From Flavipsychrobacter sp964461535 (GTDB taxonomy: Bacteria; Bacteroidota; Bacteroidia; Chitinophagales; Chitinophagaceae): 39,157 nt of DNA. The stretch spans positions 1 to 39,157 of the forward strand of contig CAYWUY010000026.1 of assembly GCA_964461535.1 (NCBI GenBank), written 5' to 3'. This document shows positions 23,085-31,007 of the stretch, piece by piece. Every line of letters starts with the position of its first letter. Within the stretch, counting starts at the first letter, position 1. The translations under genes were made by a program, and so were the position numbers. The notes below the pieces were generated by a model. That model saw only the letters and a program-made list of their open reading frames with translations, was not told where the DNA came from and ran no database searches.

Positions 23085-25340
23085 CTATCTTACCTCAATT
23101 TTCCTGGTAGCTATGTGCCCCTTACCATCAGATACGCTTAGATAATACAACCCACTAACTATATTTGCTAGAGCTACTTGATATTCGTTACTACCCGCTA
23201 CAGCCTTAACAGATTTTTTATACACTTCTCTACCAGTAACATCTACCACGTTTACATCTAAAACTTCAGGATTTGAAAGAGTGCACAATACTGAAAACAA
23301 ACCAGTACTTGGGTTAGGATATACAAGAGTCTCCCACTTTTCGCTATTAATATCAGTAACTGCCATTGCTTCATTTAAGCTACGGAGTGTTTTATAGGCA
23401 TTTATTTTACCATGCCCCCAAGTATTATTTCCGGCAGGCGGAAGTACACCTGTATGTATATCTTGTATAGCATTTGAATTAATTAAACTTTTTACAGAAT
23501 CTGGCGTCAGCGTTGGCTGCATTTGTAAAAACATGGCTATGATACCGGAAGCAGCTGGACAAGACATAGATGTACCTGCCATCATTCCATAATAGTAGGT
23601 GTTACCATCAACAGTAGCACTAGAAACAACAGAACTATAAGAGTCACCTCCCGGTAAATACTCGGGCGAATGAGAACTAACCGCAGAAGCAATACCAAAA
23701 CCTGGAGCAGTAATATCAGGTTTAACTCTATTGTCTGCGGTAGGACCTAAACTGGAGAAATAAGCAATTTTGCCTGCTATTGCAGAAGAATAACTTAAAT
23801 TAGTTCCTAAAATATTTTTAAAGGCTCTTTTGCCAACAAATGCACCTACAGCTATGGCAGAGCGAGTACTACTAATATCTGAAATTGTCATTTTAGAATC
23901 ACCTGTAGTTGCCCAACTATAACCTAGGTTAGAAAAGGAGCCATAATAGCCGGTAGGCGGCATTACATAACCCTCCCACATATTTACTACACCAGAGTTT
24001 GCAGTGGTAGTCAGGCATATATCATCGTGCACTTCGCTATGAATATAAACATAGGCATGAGGTCTAGCATTATACTCAACAGGACTGGTAACAATAGTTA
24101 CGAAACAAGTATCTAAATTACTACCAATCAAATAAAACTCATAAGTACTATCGGCAACCAAACATACGCTACTAGTTGAGTCTATTGCAGTACCTGCATT
24201 ATACAGCTTCAAGTTGAGGCAGAAAGTTTTCCCGGTATCTCCCCACACATCAACATAGGTATTTTGATGAAAACTGTCTAAATACGGAGAAAAAGTAACG
24301 AAAGTACTAACAACGGTATCAGTTGCTGAGAATATCTTCTGTAAGTGAACCAAGTCTTCACCATTATTACCCGCAGAGCAAGCAAATATTTTACCACTTC
24401 CAGTAAGAGCATCACAAGCCTGACTAAAAAGAGAGCTTCCATCATGAGGCCCTAAAGTGCTACCCCAGCTTAAATTAACTATAGCAGGCTTGCCTACAGA
24501 GGCAGCATAAGTATAAATATAGTTCATACCATCTACGATGTCAGACACACCCGTATTTATCCATTGTGTAGACGCTGGCATAATGGCAACTATTACAATA
24601 TCACTTTCATATGCCATACCTCTAAATCTTCTATTGTTAGTATCACTGCTAGCGTACCCACTTCCGGCCGCTATTCCTGTAACATGCGTACCATGACTGG
24701 TAATTACAGTATCGGTTGCAACAGTGTGCATTGTTGCTTCATCTGTAATCTCTCTACCATATGCAAAACCAGAAGGTGGTGTGCCTGAAGATTTTTGCAA
24801 CCATACACGTTTAACCCTATAAGCTCCGTGAACAGAATCATACATTGTAGGGTGATTCAAATCAAAGCCTGCATCAATTATACCACATATCACATTTTTA
24901 CCCGTCATAGGATGAGGTAAATTATATCCCCATTGAGCAGAATCTGCTTTAGTTTGTTTTCTGGCAGAATCCATTAAGGGAAAAATAGGCACATCCAAAT
25001 CAATATAACTGATAGCAGATTGTCCTACAAATTCTTTTAACCTATCAGTAGGTACAGAAACTGTCCAAATATTACCTGCCTGGGTGCCTATTTTGGCACC
25101 TGTATTTTTAGCTATGAGAGCCGCATTGGCATCTGCGTTTACTTTTACAAGCCCACTTAAATAGGCTTTGCCATCTATAATTTTATAAACAAACTCTTTA
25201 TTAATAGCGTCGCCACCTTTATCTAAATAATTCAGATATTGCCTAGTAGACGCAGATAATTTATTGTGCTTTAGCTGCTGGGCTGTTAAGCTATACGCTG
25301 AACAAAAAACTAGAGCACACAGTAATAATAACTTTCTCAT
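23085..25340 (-). CDS. Secreted S8 family serine protease (subtilase) with T9SS tail
   Basis: A 751-residue secreted protease. The signal peptide (1-20, ending LTA) is followed by a prodomain-like region (about 25-135). The catalytic triad is complete: D156 in CGIIDAGFDLNHP, H216 in SHGTHVTGIAAG, and S591 in MAGTSMSCPAASGI. The oxyanion Asn is probably in IFACSAGNNGEDL. About 170 residues (about 325-490), rich in beta structure, sit between the His and Ser parts of the catalytic domain; their role is unknown. The C-terminal 80 residues are a type A sorting domain (TLVYPNPSTGLFSVLCTL, VVDVTGREVYKKS, SGLYYLSVSDG). It is likely an extracellular or surface protease. Confidence 0.94.
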   Translation of the reverse strand: MRKLLLLCALVFCSAYSLTAQQLKHNKLSASTRQYLNYLDKGGDAINKEFVYKIIDGKAYLSGLVKVNADANAALIAKNTGAKIGTQAGNIWTVSVPTDRLKEFVGQSAISYIDLDVPIFPLMDSARKQTKADSAQWGYNLPHPMTGKNVICGIIDAGFDLNHPTMYDSVHGAYRVKRVWLQKSSGTPPSGFAYGREITDEATMHTVATDTVITSHGTHVTGIAAGSGYASSDTNNRRFRGMAYESDIVIVAIMPASTQWINTGVSDIVDGMNYIYTYAASVGKPAIVNLSWGSTLGPHDGSSLFSQACDALTGSGKIFACSAGNNGEDLVHLQKIFSATDTVVSTFVTFSPYLDSFHQNTYVDVWGDTGKTFCLNLKLYNAGTAIDSTSSVCLVADSTYEFYLIGSNLDTCFVTIVTSPVEYNARPHAYVYIHSEVHDDICLTTTANSGVVNMWEGYVMPPTGYYGSFSNLGYSWATTGDSKMTISDISSTRSAIAVGAFVGKRAFKNILGTNLSYSSAIAGKIAYFSSLGPTADNRVKPDITAPGFGIASAVSSHSPEYLPGGDSYSSVVSSATVDGNTYYYGMMAGTSMSCPAASGIIAMFLQMQPTLTPDSVKSLINSNAIQDIHTGVLPPAGNNTWGHGKINAYKTLRSLNEAMAVTDINSEKWETLVYPNPSTGLFSVLCTLSNPEVLDVNVVDVTGREVYKKSVKAVAGSNEYQVALANIVSGLYYLSVSDGKGHIATRKIEVR

Positions 25341-25384
25341 TATGTAGTATTATAATATCTAATGAATAAATGTAAGAAAAATGC

Positions 25385-26041
25385 CTATTTCACACACTTA
25401 ATTAACCTCACTTTATTTGAGTTAGCTATAGCGCAAGGATTTATGCCAGGCTTACCCTCTGGTATAGGCTGAGAAATACTTTTATAGTATTTAACCCAAG
25501 CTGCAAACGTTTTTTTAGTCTTAGGATCTTTAAATGTCATAGGTTTCAAATCAAATAAAGGCTTTTTATTTGCATCCTTATAGGTTTCCCAAACCAACTC
25601 AGAACAATACAAAGCAGAATCTCCGGGCAAAAAAGCATCATCATATTTTACACCTATATATAGCTGTGCCTGCTTGATAGCATCACCAATCATGTGATTA
25701 TTTTGTTGCCTATATTCTTCTTTTACCTTAGCTATAAAAATATGTCTACTCGTATCTCTTTTTAGAAAATCATCTATTGGTGTTTGCTGCACCGCTTCTC
25801 CAATTGCCTCTACAACATAAAGCCTACCTGCTATTTTATATATTATACCACAATGATTGAACGCTAAGCCAGGCTTACACGGGGTAGTTTTTATTATAGC
25901 ATCACACAAACCACCACAAGGCAATCGCTCAAATATCAAATCACCATTTTCTACTGAATCAGCTAGCTTTGGCTGAGCAAATAATACAGTAGGCAATAGA
26001 AACATCAAAAACAGAATTGTATTACTAATCTTTCTTATCAT
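25385..26041 (-). CDS. Exported YiiX/NlpC-P60-like cysteine hydrolase
   Basis: A 218-residue protein with a signal peptide (1-22, ending LFAQ) and the circularly permuted papain-like fold of the YiiX/YebB group. NGDLIFERLPCGG begins the domain. The catalytic His is probably H63 in AFNHCGIIYKI and the nucleophile C146 in DSALYCSELVWETYK. VKYDDAFLPGD precedes the active-site Cys as is usual for the family. Proposed substrates are peptidoglycan peptides or lipid-linked amides, not settled. The start overlaps the end of yraN by four bases (ATGA), so the two are co-translated. It lies in the periplasm or is attached to the cell envelope. Confidence 0.88.
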   Translation of the reverse strand: MIRKISNTILFLMFLLPTVLFAQPKLADSVENGDLIFERLPCGGLCDAIIKTTPCKPGLAFNHCGIIYKIAGRLYVVEAIGEAVQQTPIDDFLKRDTSRHIFIAKVKEEYRQQNNHMIGDAIKQAQLYIGVKYDDAFLPGDSALYCSELVWETYKDANKKPLFDLKPMTFKDPKTKKTFAAWVKYYKSISQPIPEGKPGINPCAIANSNKVRLIKCVK

Positions 26042-26397
26042 ATAAATGCTTCCTCAAAATGTTTTAAATCTACCACACTTCCCTTTTTATCTAGAACCAC
26101 TCCTACAACATCAAATCTATAACATGCACTTGCCGGCAAATCATTTAAATAAGTAACTGCCGCACTCTTTAGATTTTTAATCTTAGCATTACTTATGGCC
26201 TCTTCAGGATATATAAAAGTAGTACCGGTTCTTGTCTTAACCTCAATAAAAACCCAAATATCTCTATAAGTAGCTATAATATCTATTTCTTTATTTCCGG
26301 TCCTCCAATTAGTGTTTACAATTGTATAACCTCTTTTTTCTAAAAATTGTATAGCAATTTGCTCTCCTTTTATACCAATTTCGTTATGTTTGGACAT
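26038..26397 (-). CDS. YraN family (UPF0102) putative endonuclease
   Basis: A 119-residue protein with the PD-(D/E)xK nuclease-like core of UPF0102: GIKGEQIAIQFLEKRGY with E13, GNKEIDIIA with D39, and WVFIEVKTRTG with E52 and K54. Length and order match the family, usually annotated as YraN. It may act on branched or recombination DNA, but its biological role is not established. It is divergent from the sugar isomerase gene by only 18 bases; the isomerase promoter appears to lie inside this gene's 5' end. Confidence 0.92.
   Translation of the reverse strand: MSKHNEIGIKGEQIAIQFLEKRGYTIVNTNWRTGNKEIDIIATYRDIWVFIEVKTRTGTTFIYPEEAISNAKIKNLKSAAVTYLNDLPASACYRFDVVGVVLDKKGSVVDLKHFEEAFI
26358..26392 (+). 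promoter_or_regulatory. Promoter of the isomerase gene, inside yraN
   Basis: TTTG (26358-26361), 23-base spacer, TATGTTTG (26385-26392), giving a start about 15-20 bases before the ATG at 26416. It lies antisense within the first codons of yraN. Confidence 0.55.
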
Positions 26398-26415
26398 CTA
26401 AAAATTAAATTTAGT

Positions 26416-27402
26416 ATGAAAAAACTAGTTGAAGCGTTTTCTACCCAACTACAAGAGGCGTTGATTATTGGCAAGAATTATAAATTTAAAACTGAACAAA
26501 GAACATTCTCAAATATATTAATTACAGGTTTAGGTGGTAGTGGTATAGGTGGTTCCATTGTACAAAATTATGTAAACGATAAGGTATCTGTACCTGTAAC
26601 TGTTAATAAAGATTACTTTATTCCTGCGTTTGTAAATGAAAATACGCTGGTAATTGTTTGTTCTTATTCTGGAAATACAGAAGAAACATTGGCTGCACTT
26701 CAGCAAGCTATTAAAGTTAAAGCAACAATAATTTGTGTTACTTCAGGTGGAAAAATTGCAGAGTTGGCAAAGAAAAAAGGATATGACTGCATATTAGTTC
26801 CTGCGGGTATGCCACCAAGAGCTTGTCTTGGTTATTCTTCTATCCAACTATTATATACCTTACTCCATTTCAATTTTATAAATAACAAATTCGAAAAAGA
26901 AATAGCTGCTGCAATTAAAACTATGATTGCAGAAGAAAAAAATACACAAAAACTGGCAAAACAGTTAAGCAAAAAAATAGTAGGTAAACTACCAATTATC
27001 TACTCAGCCCCGCAAATTGAGGGTATTGCTATAAGATTTAGGCAACAACTAAATGAAAATAGCAAAATGCTCTGTTGGCATGCGGTAATACCAGAAATGA
27101 ACCATAATGAACTTGTGGGATGGAAAGATGAAGCTAAAGACAAGGTTGTAATCATGTTACGTAACGAAGACGACTACAAGAGAACCCAAACAAGAATGGA
27201 AATTAATAAAACAGTTTTCAAAAAATACACCTCTAATATCATAGAAATTTACTCTCAAGGTAAATCGTATTGGGAGAAAGCTTTCTATTTAATTCATCTT
27301 ACTGACTGGATTTCAGTTATTCTAGCTGACCTAAGAAGTCAAGACGCTGTAGAGGTAAACGTAATTGATTATCTAAAAGGCACACTTGCCAAGGAAAGTT
27401 AA
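26416..27402 (+). CDS. Bifunctional phosphoglucose/phosphomannose isomerase
   Basis: A 328-residue double-SIS-domain isomerase interconverting glucose-6-P or mannose-6-P with fructose-6-P. The first SIS domain shows ILITGLGGSGIGGSIVQNYV (34-53) and VCSYSGNTEETLAAL (81-95). PAGMPPRACLGYSSIQLLYT is the linker signature. The catalytic Glu and His are probably in VIPEMNHNELVGW. An earlier in-frame Met at 26347 would put the start upstream of the predicted promoter, so the ATG at 26416 is chosen; 328 residues fits the family. It could feed sugar phosphates to cell-wall precursor synthesis, which glmS at the window's end also draws on. Confidence 0.9.
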   Translation: MKKLVEAFSTQLQEALIIGKNYKFKTEQRTFSNILITGLGGSGIGGSIVQNYVNDKVSVPVTVNKDYFIPAFVNENTLVIVCSYSGNTEETLAALQQAIKVKATIICVTSGGKIAELAKKKGYDCILVPAGMPPRACLGYSSIQLLYTLLHFNFINNKFEKEIAAAIKTMIAEEKNTQKLAKQLSKKIVGKLPIIYSAPQIEGIAIRFRQQLNENSKMLCWHAVIPEMNHNELVGWKDEAKDKVVIMLRNEDDYKRTQTRMEINKTVFKKYTSNIIEIYSQGKSYWEKAFYLIHLTDWISVILADLRSQDAVEVNVIDYLKGTLAKES

Positions 27403-27421
27403 AAATATGTACATATTAAAT

Positions 27422-27450
27422 ATTAAAACCCGCAAATTGCGGGTTTTAAT
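27422..27450. terminator. Shared bidirectional terminator
   Basis: A perfect 12-bp stem ATTAAAACCCGC (27422-27433) / GCGGGTTTTAAT (27439-27450), loop AAATT. It lies between the isomerase gene and the convergent lipoprotein gene and is symmetrical enough to serve both. Confidence 0.85.
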
Positions 27451-27476
27451 ATTTAAGGAAATGTAAAACTAAACTA

Positions 27477-28031
27477 TTACCTAAGTACCGAAAACGAATT
27501 AAAAAATGTACTCTGTTCATCGTTAGAACCCTGATCTCTACTAACCACCATAGTCAAATCATACTTTCTATTATTGACTACACAAAGCTTTACTATAGCA
27601 ATTGAGTTGCTAGTTGGTACATCAAATACAAAAGTTCTACCAGGATAAGTATTTAATTCTATATTTTGAAATGACTCATACGTATCGCTAAAATCTCTAG
27701 CACGCATCTTAATGGCACTATCTAGCATTACATTTCTAAAATTAGAATCAACTATATACTTTGCAGGACAATCAGTATAAGTTACTTGTATCAGTTTTAT
27801 TTTGCTAATGGAAAAAGAGGAGGGTTTCCATTTTAAATAATGAACTGGCTGTTTGCCATAAGGTGTTAGCTCATTAACAGTGGTTTTCTCAAAGTCTCCT
27901 AGAGTAGAAATTGTAAAAGCTCCTTCAGCCGATGTATAAGTCTTCCAATCTTTTTTTACACCACTTAAGCAACTAGATAGTGAAAATAAGGCAACTAATA
28001 TTAAGAATTGAAACAATCCAATTGAGCGCAT
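27477..28031 (-). CDS. Small lipoprotein of unknown function
   Basis: A 184-residue predicted lipoprotein. The signal sequence MRSIGLFQFLILVALFSLSS is followed by C21, a good lipobox. The start at 28031 is preferred over 28049 because a -7 promoter element covers 28047-28054. The mature part has mixed alpha/beta character with DWKTYTSAEGAFTISTLGDF near its start and NIELNTYPGRTFVFDVPTS, IAIVKLCVVNNRKYDLTMVV later. This resembles PsbP-like exported proteins, a guess from pattern only. Function unknown. It has its own promoter, overlapped by a long perfect inverted repeat. Confidence 0.72.
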   Translation of the reverse strand: MRSIGLFQFLILVALFSLSSCLSGVKKDWKTYTSAEGAFTISTLGDFEKTTVNELTPYGKQPVHYLKWKPSSFSISKIKLIQVTYTDCPAKYIVDSNFRNVMLDSAIKMRARDFSDTYESFQNIELNTYPGRTFVFDVPTSNSIAIVKLCVVNNRKYDLTMVVSRDQGSNDEQSTFFNSFSVLR

Positions 28032-28046
28032 ATTTAGTATTTGGCT

Positions 28047-28098
28047 CAAAGATAGTAAGCATATTATTATTTCAATGCCTAAATAATAATATGCTTAC
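28047..28098 (-). promoter_or_regulatory. Promoter overlapped by a perfect 18-bp inverted repeat
   Basis: Arms GTAAGCATATTATTATTT (28055-28072) and its exact reverse complement (28081-28098), loop of 8. On the minus strand ATTG in the loop is followed at 18 bases by TATCTTTG (28054-28047), an exact -7 match. One arm therefore fills the promoter spacer. There is no T-run after the stem on either strand, so an operator is more likely than a terminator, though it also lies just past the stop of the upstream gene. Confidence 0.6.
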
Positions 28099-28116
28099 AT
28101 TAAACTAATTATAAAA

Positions 28117-28416
28117 CTATTTTTTCGCTCCGGCTTTATTCTCTTTATACCTCTTATCAGGTGTACCATCTTTTTTAGTAGGTCCGGCCGGTTTCTTATC
28201 TTCTTTCACTTTATTATCCTTGTAGCGCATATCTGGAGTTCCATCTTTCTTTAGTTTCTGTCCGGCTTTGGATTCTTCCTTAGGTTGTGGGGTATCTTTT
28301 TTAGCTTTAGACATTTTTTCTTTCTTCGCTTTATCGTCTTTATCTGTTTTAGACTGAGCAAAAGCAGGTTGGCTTAACAATACTACCGCCAACATTAAAT
28401 AGAATATCTTTTTCAT
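28117..28416 (-). CDS. Small exported Lys-rich protein with KDGTPDxRYK repeats
   Basis: A 99-residue protein with a clear signal peptide (1-20, ending AFAQ). The mature part is about one third lysine and probably disordered. It contains two copies of a 15-residue motif: LKKDGTPDMRYKDNK (55-69) and TKKDGTPDKRYKENK (80-94). I recall similar KDGTPDMRYK motifs in other Bacteroidota small proteins but know no function. The strong positive charge suggests binding to something anionic in the periplasm or on the surface (polysaccharide, nucleic acid or lipid), which is inference. Divergent from a T9SS gene; no promoter consensus was found. Confidence 0.78.
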   Translation of the reverse strand: MKKIFYLMLAVVLLSQPAFAQSKTDKDDKAKKEKMSKAKKDTPQPKEESKAGQKLKKDGTPDMRYKDNKVKEDKKPAGPTKKDGTPDKRYKENKAGAKK

Positions 28417-28588
28417 TTTCTAAATTTTACTAGCTAATTTAATTAATTTAATCTGCATTTGAAGACAAATATTTGCTCCAACCAACCTATATTTATGTTA
28501 GACTGTCTTTAAAAGCTACTTATTTAACTTAACAGAAGTAAAAAACTAATATTCACATAAATAAATCCGACTTAAAGCTCAAATACAA

Positions 28589-30883
28589 ATGAAATTTTCA
28601 AATTGGATTCTATTACTACTTTTGCTGTACTCCTCTCATATAGAGGCGCAATATAGTAGTCAACAAAATTCTGTTTGGACATTTGGGCTTGGCGCCGGTA
28701 TAAATTTCAACACTACTCCAGCTACTTCATTTAATAGCAACATTAATACTAGCGAAGGATGTGCATCAGTGAGTGATGCCAGAGGACAATTACTTTTTTA
28801 CACAGATGGGCAAACAGTACATGATAAACTAGGTAATGTAATGCCAAATGGCACAGGACTTAGTATTGTATCAACAGCAAGCACATCACAAGCCACGGTA
28901 GTTGCTCCGGTTATAGGACACCCGGGGCAGTATTATATTTTTTCATTAGACCCCTATTTATCAAGTACTAACTACTGTAAACTTCAATATGCCATACTGG
29001 ACATGCATTTAAATGCAGGATTAGGAGATATCATTAGTAAAAACAACTTGTTAGACAGTAATCTATCTGAAAAAATGATCACTGTACAAGGCAACAATTG
29101 CAATCTATGGTTGATAGTTCATAAAAAAGATATTGGGCAATTTAAGTGCTATGAACTGAGCGCATCTGGTATTAGTGATGCTCCTGTGCTTTCTAACGTA
29201 GGCACTTTTAACACTGTAGACTGCTATACTGTTGGCGTGCTAAAGGTTAGTCCGGATAGAACCAAGATAGTTTCACAATCATATAACATAGGTAGCATTG
29301 GTAGTACTAATGACTGCGGCACAGAATTATATGATTTTAACCCAAGCACTGGTGTAGTTAGCAACTGTAGAGTACTTGATTCAACCAATACGCAGTATGG
29401 TGCTGAATTTTCACCGGACAACAACAAACTATATTGCAACGAAGTATTACTTACAGGATCTAGAATTGTACAATATAACCTATCATCAGAAATAGCTGAA
29501 GACATCATAGCATCTAAAACTACAATCTACAATAATCCATCTGGAGTATATTCTGACCTAAAACTAGCAATAGACAATAAAATATATTTAAACGGTACCG
29601 ACTTATTAACGTCTAGCGGAAAACTAGATTGTATTTTTTTACCAAACTACCCTGGCGCTTTATGCAATTATATTCCTAATGCAATTACACTCAGTACAGC
29701 TAGTTCAGCTCAAATAGGACTGCCTAATACTTTTAATAGTGTATTAGTTCAGGATTCTCAATACACTTCTCATGTATTAAATCCATGTATTTCTTCTGAT
29801 GCGTCTACTTATATATCAAGCCCCATAGAAGGCTCAGTATATGAGTGGAGCGACGGACAAAATTCACCAAATAGAATTATTACTGCATACGGAGATTATT
29901 TAGTGAAGGTAACAAAAGACTGTACCGTATATTTCGATACACTACATGTAATACCTGGAATACCCGACACCATAAATCACATTAAAGACACTACAGTATG
30001 TAGTGCTTACGGCAGCATAGAACTTCACACTTCGGGTAGCTACCAAAATAATTTATGGAATAATGGTGCCACAACGGCAACCATTACTGTCAGTAATACA
30101 GGAATATACTGGGTAAACAATTTTGATGCATGTAATAATTTAGTATCTGATACATTTGTAATTCTATATGTACCCGCAGATACTTTAACCCACAATGATA
30201 CTACATCTATATGCGATGGCGTAATTGGCAGTGTTACATTGTCGGCTACTACAGGATATTCTGAATATTTATGGCAAAACGGGAGTACGACTTCCACTTA
30301 TAATGCTCACGTTACAGGCACTTACTGGGTGATGTGTTCTTCATTCTGCAAATGGAGTTTCGACACTATTATTGTTGAGCCACCTGCACTTTATTTTTAT
30401 CTAGGCGCAGATACTTTTATATGCGATAGTACTATTATTAGCTACAGCAATCCGTCGCCCAACCATCATCTATTATGGTCTACGGCATCTACCGCAAATA
30501 GTATTACAGCTTATGATGCGGGTACCTATTACTTAACTGTAAGCGATGAAAATTGTAGCTACACAGACACCATTAATATATATAAAGACAATTTTTCCCT
30601 GAAAATACCCGACACTACATATTGTATAGATGCNNNNNNNNNNNNNNNNNNNNNNNNNNNNNNNNNNNNNNNNNNNNNNNNNNNNNNNNNNNNNNNNNNN
30701 NNNNNNNNNNNNNNNNNNNNNNNNNNNNNNNNNTTTTCAACCAATGACTTTACTAAAGGCTGGGATGGCATTTACAAAGGCTCTATATCTGATCTAGGTA
30801 CGTATATGTACACTCTACAATATAAAATAGGCAATCAGAAAAAAGAAATAAGTAGAAAGGGAGATCTAACACTAATAAGATAA
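28589..30883 (+). CDS. Large T9SS type B cargo protein with Ig-like repeats (contains assembly gap)
   Basis: A secreted protein of at least 764 residues. The signal peptide (1-21) ends in IEAQ. The N-terminal half (about 22-390) is a beta-propeller-like domain (VWTFGLGAGINFN, ARGQLLFYTDGQTVHD, YGAEFSPDNNKLYCNE). Then come Ig-like repeats of roughly 75-85 residues, each with an xxWxxG...GTYWV core: YEWSDG, NLWNNGATTATITVSNTG, YLWQNGSTTSTYNAHVTG and LLWSTASTANSITAYDAG. The tail (GWDGIYKGSISDLGTYMYTL, ending KGDLTLIR) is the gliding-motility-type (type B) sorting domain. A 100-N gap removes the fifth repeat and the start of the tail; the paralogue indicates about 105 missing residues. Role unknown; adhesin-like by architecture. 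Confidence 0.88.
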   Translation: MKFSNWILLLLLLYSSHIEAQYSSQQNSVWTFGLGAGINFNTTPATSFNSNINTSEGCASVSDARGQLLFYTDGQTVHDKLGNVMPNGTGLSIVSTASTSQATVVAPVIGHPGQYYIFSLDPYLSSTNYCKLQYAILDMHLNAGLGDIISKNNLLDSNLSEKMITVQGNNCNLWLIVHKKDIGQFKCYELSASGISDAPVLSNVGTFNTVDCYTVGVLKVSPDRTKIVSQSYNIGSIGSTNDCGTELYDFNPSTGVVSNCRVLDSTNTQYGAEFSPDNNKLYCNEVLLTGSRIVQYNLSSEIAEDIIASKTTIYNNPSGVYSDLKLAIDNKIYLNGTDLLTSSGKLDCIFLPNYPGALCNYIPNAITLSTASSAQIGLPNTFNSVLVQDSQYTSHVLNPCISSDASTYISSPIEGSVYEWSDGQNSPNRIITAYGDYLVKVTKDCTVYFDTLHVIPGIPDTINHIKDTTVCSAYGSIELHTSGSYQNNLWNNGATTATITVSNTGIYWVNNFDACNNLVSDTFVILYVPADTLTHNDTTSICDGVIGSVTLSATTGYSEYLWQNGSTTSTYNAHVTGTYWVMCSSFCKWSFDTIIVEPPALYFYLGADTFICDSTIISYSNPSPNHHLLWSTASTANSITAYDAGTYYLTVSDENCSYTDTINIYKDNFSLKIPDTTYCIDXXXXXXXXXXXXXXXXXXXXXXXXXXXXXXXXXXFSTNDFTKGWDGIYKGSISDLGTYMYTLQYKIGNQKKEISRKGDLTLIR
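30634..30733. other. Assembly gap (100 N) inside the first type B gene
   Basis: Exactly 100 Ns. Alignment to the paralogue downstream predicts a true missing length of about 310 bases (fifth Ig-like repeat plus the start of the sorting tail). Confidence 0.95.
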
Positions 30884-31007
30884 GAGAATTATTATCCTAC
30901 ATACGTCAGAATAATCTTTAAATAGGCTTTTTTTTCTGCGCCTTGCCAACTTTCTTTAGACTATAGCCGTCTATATCTTGAAACTACCCTACAATACATT
31001 TAAAGCC

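Noticed and set aside
30978..31007. TTG start for the second type B gene
   Set aside because: The ATG at 31008 gives a normal signal peptide; the extra ten residues from TTG look like leader DNA.
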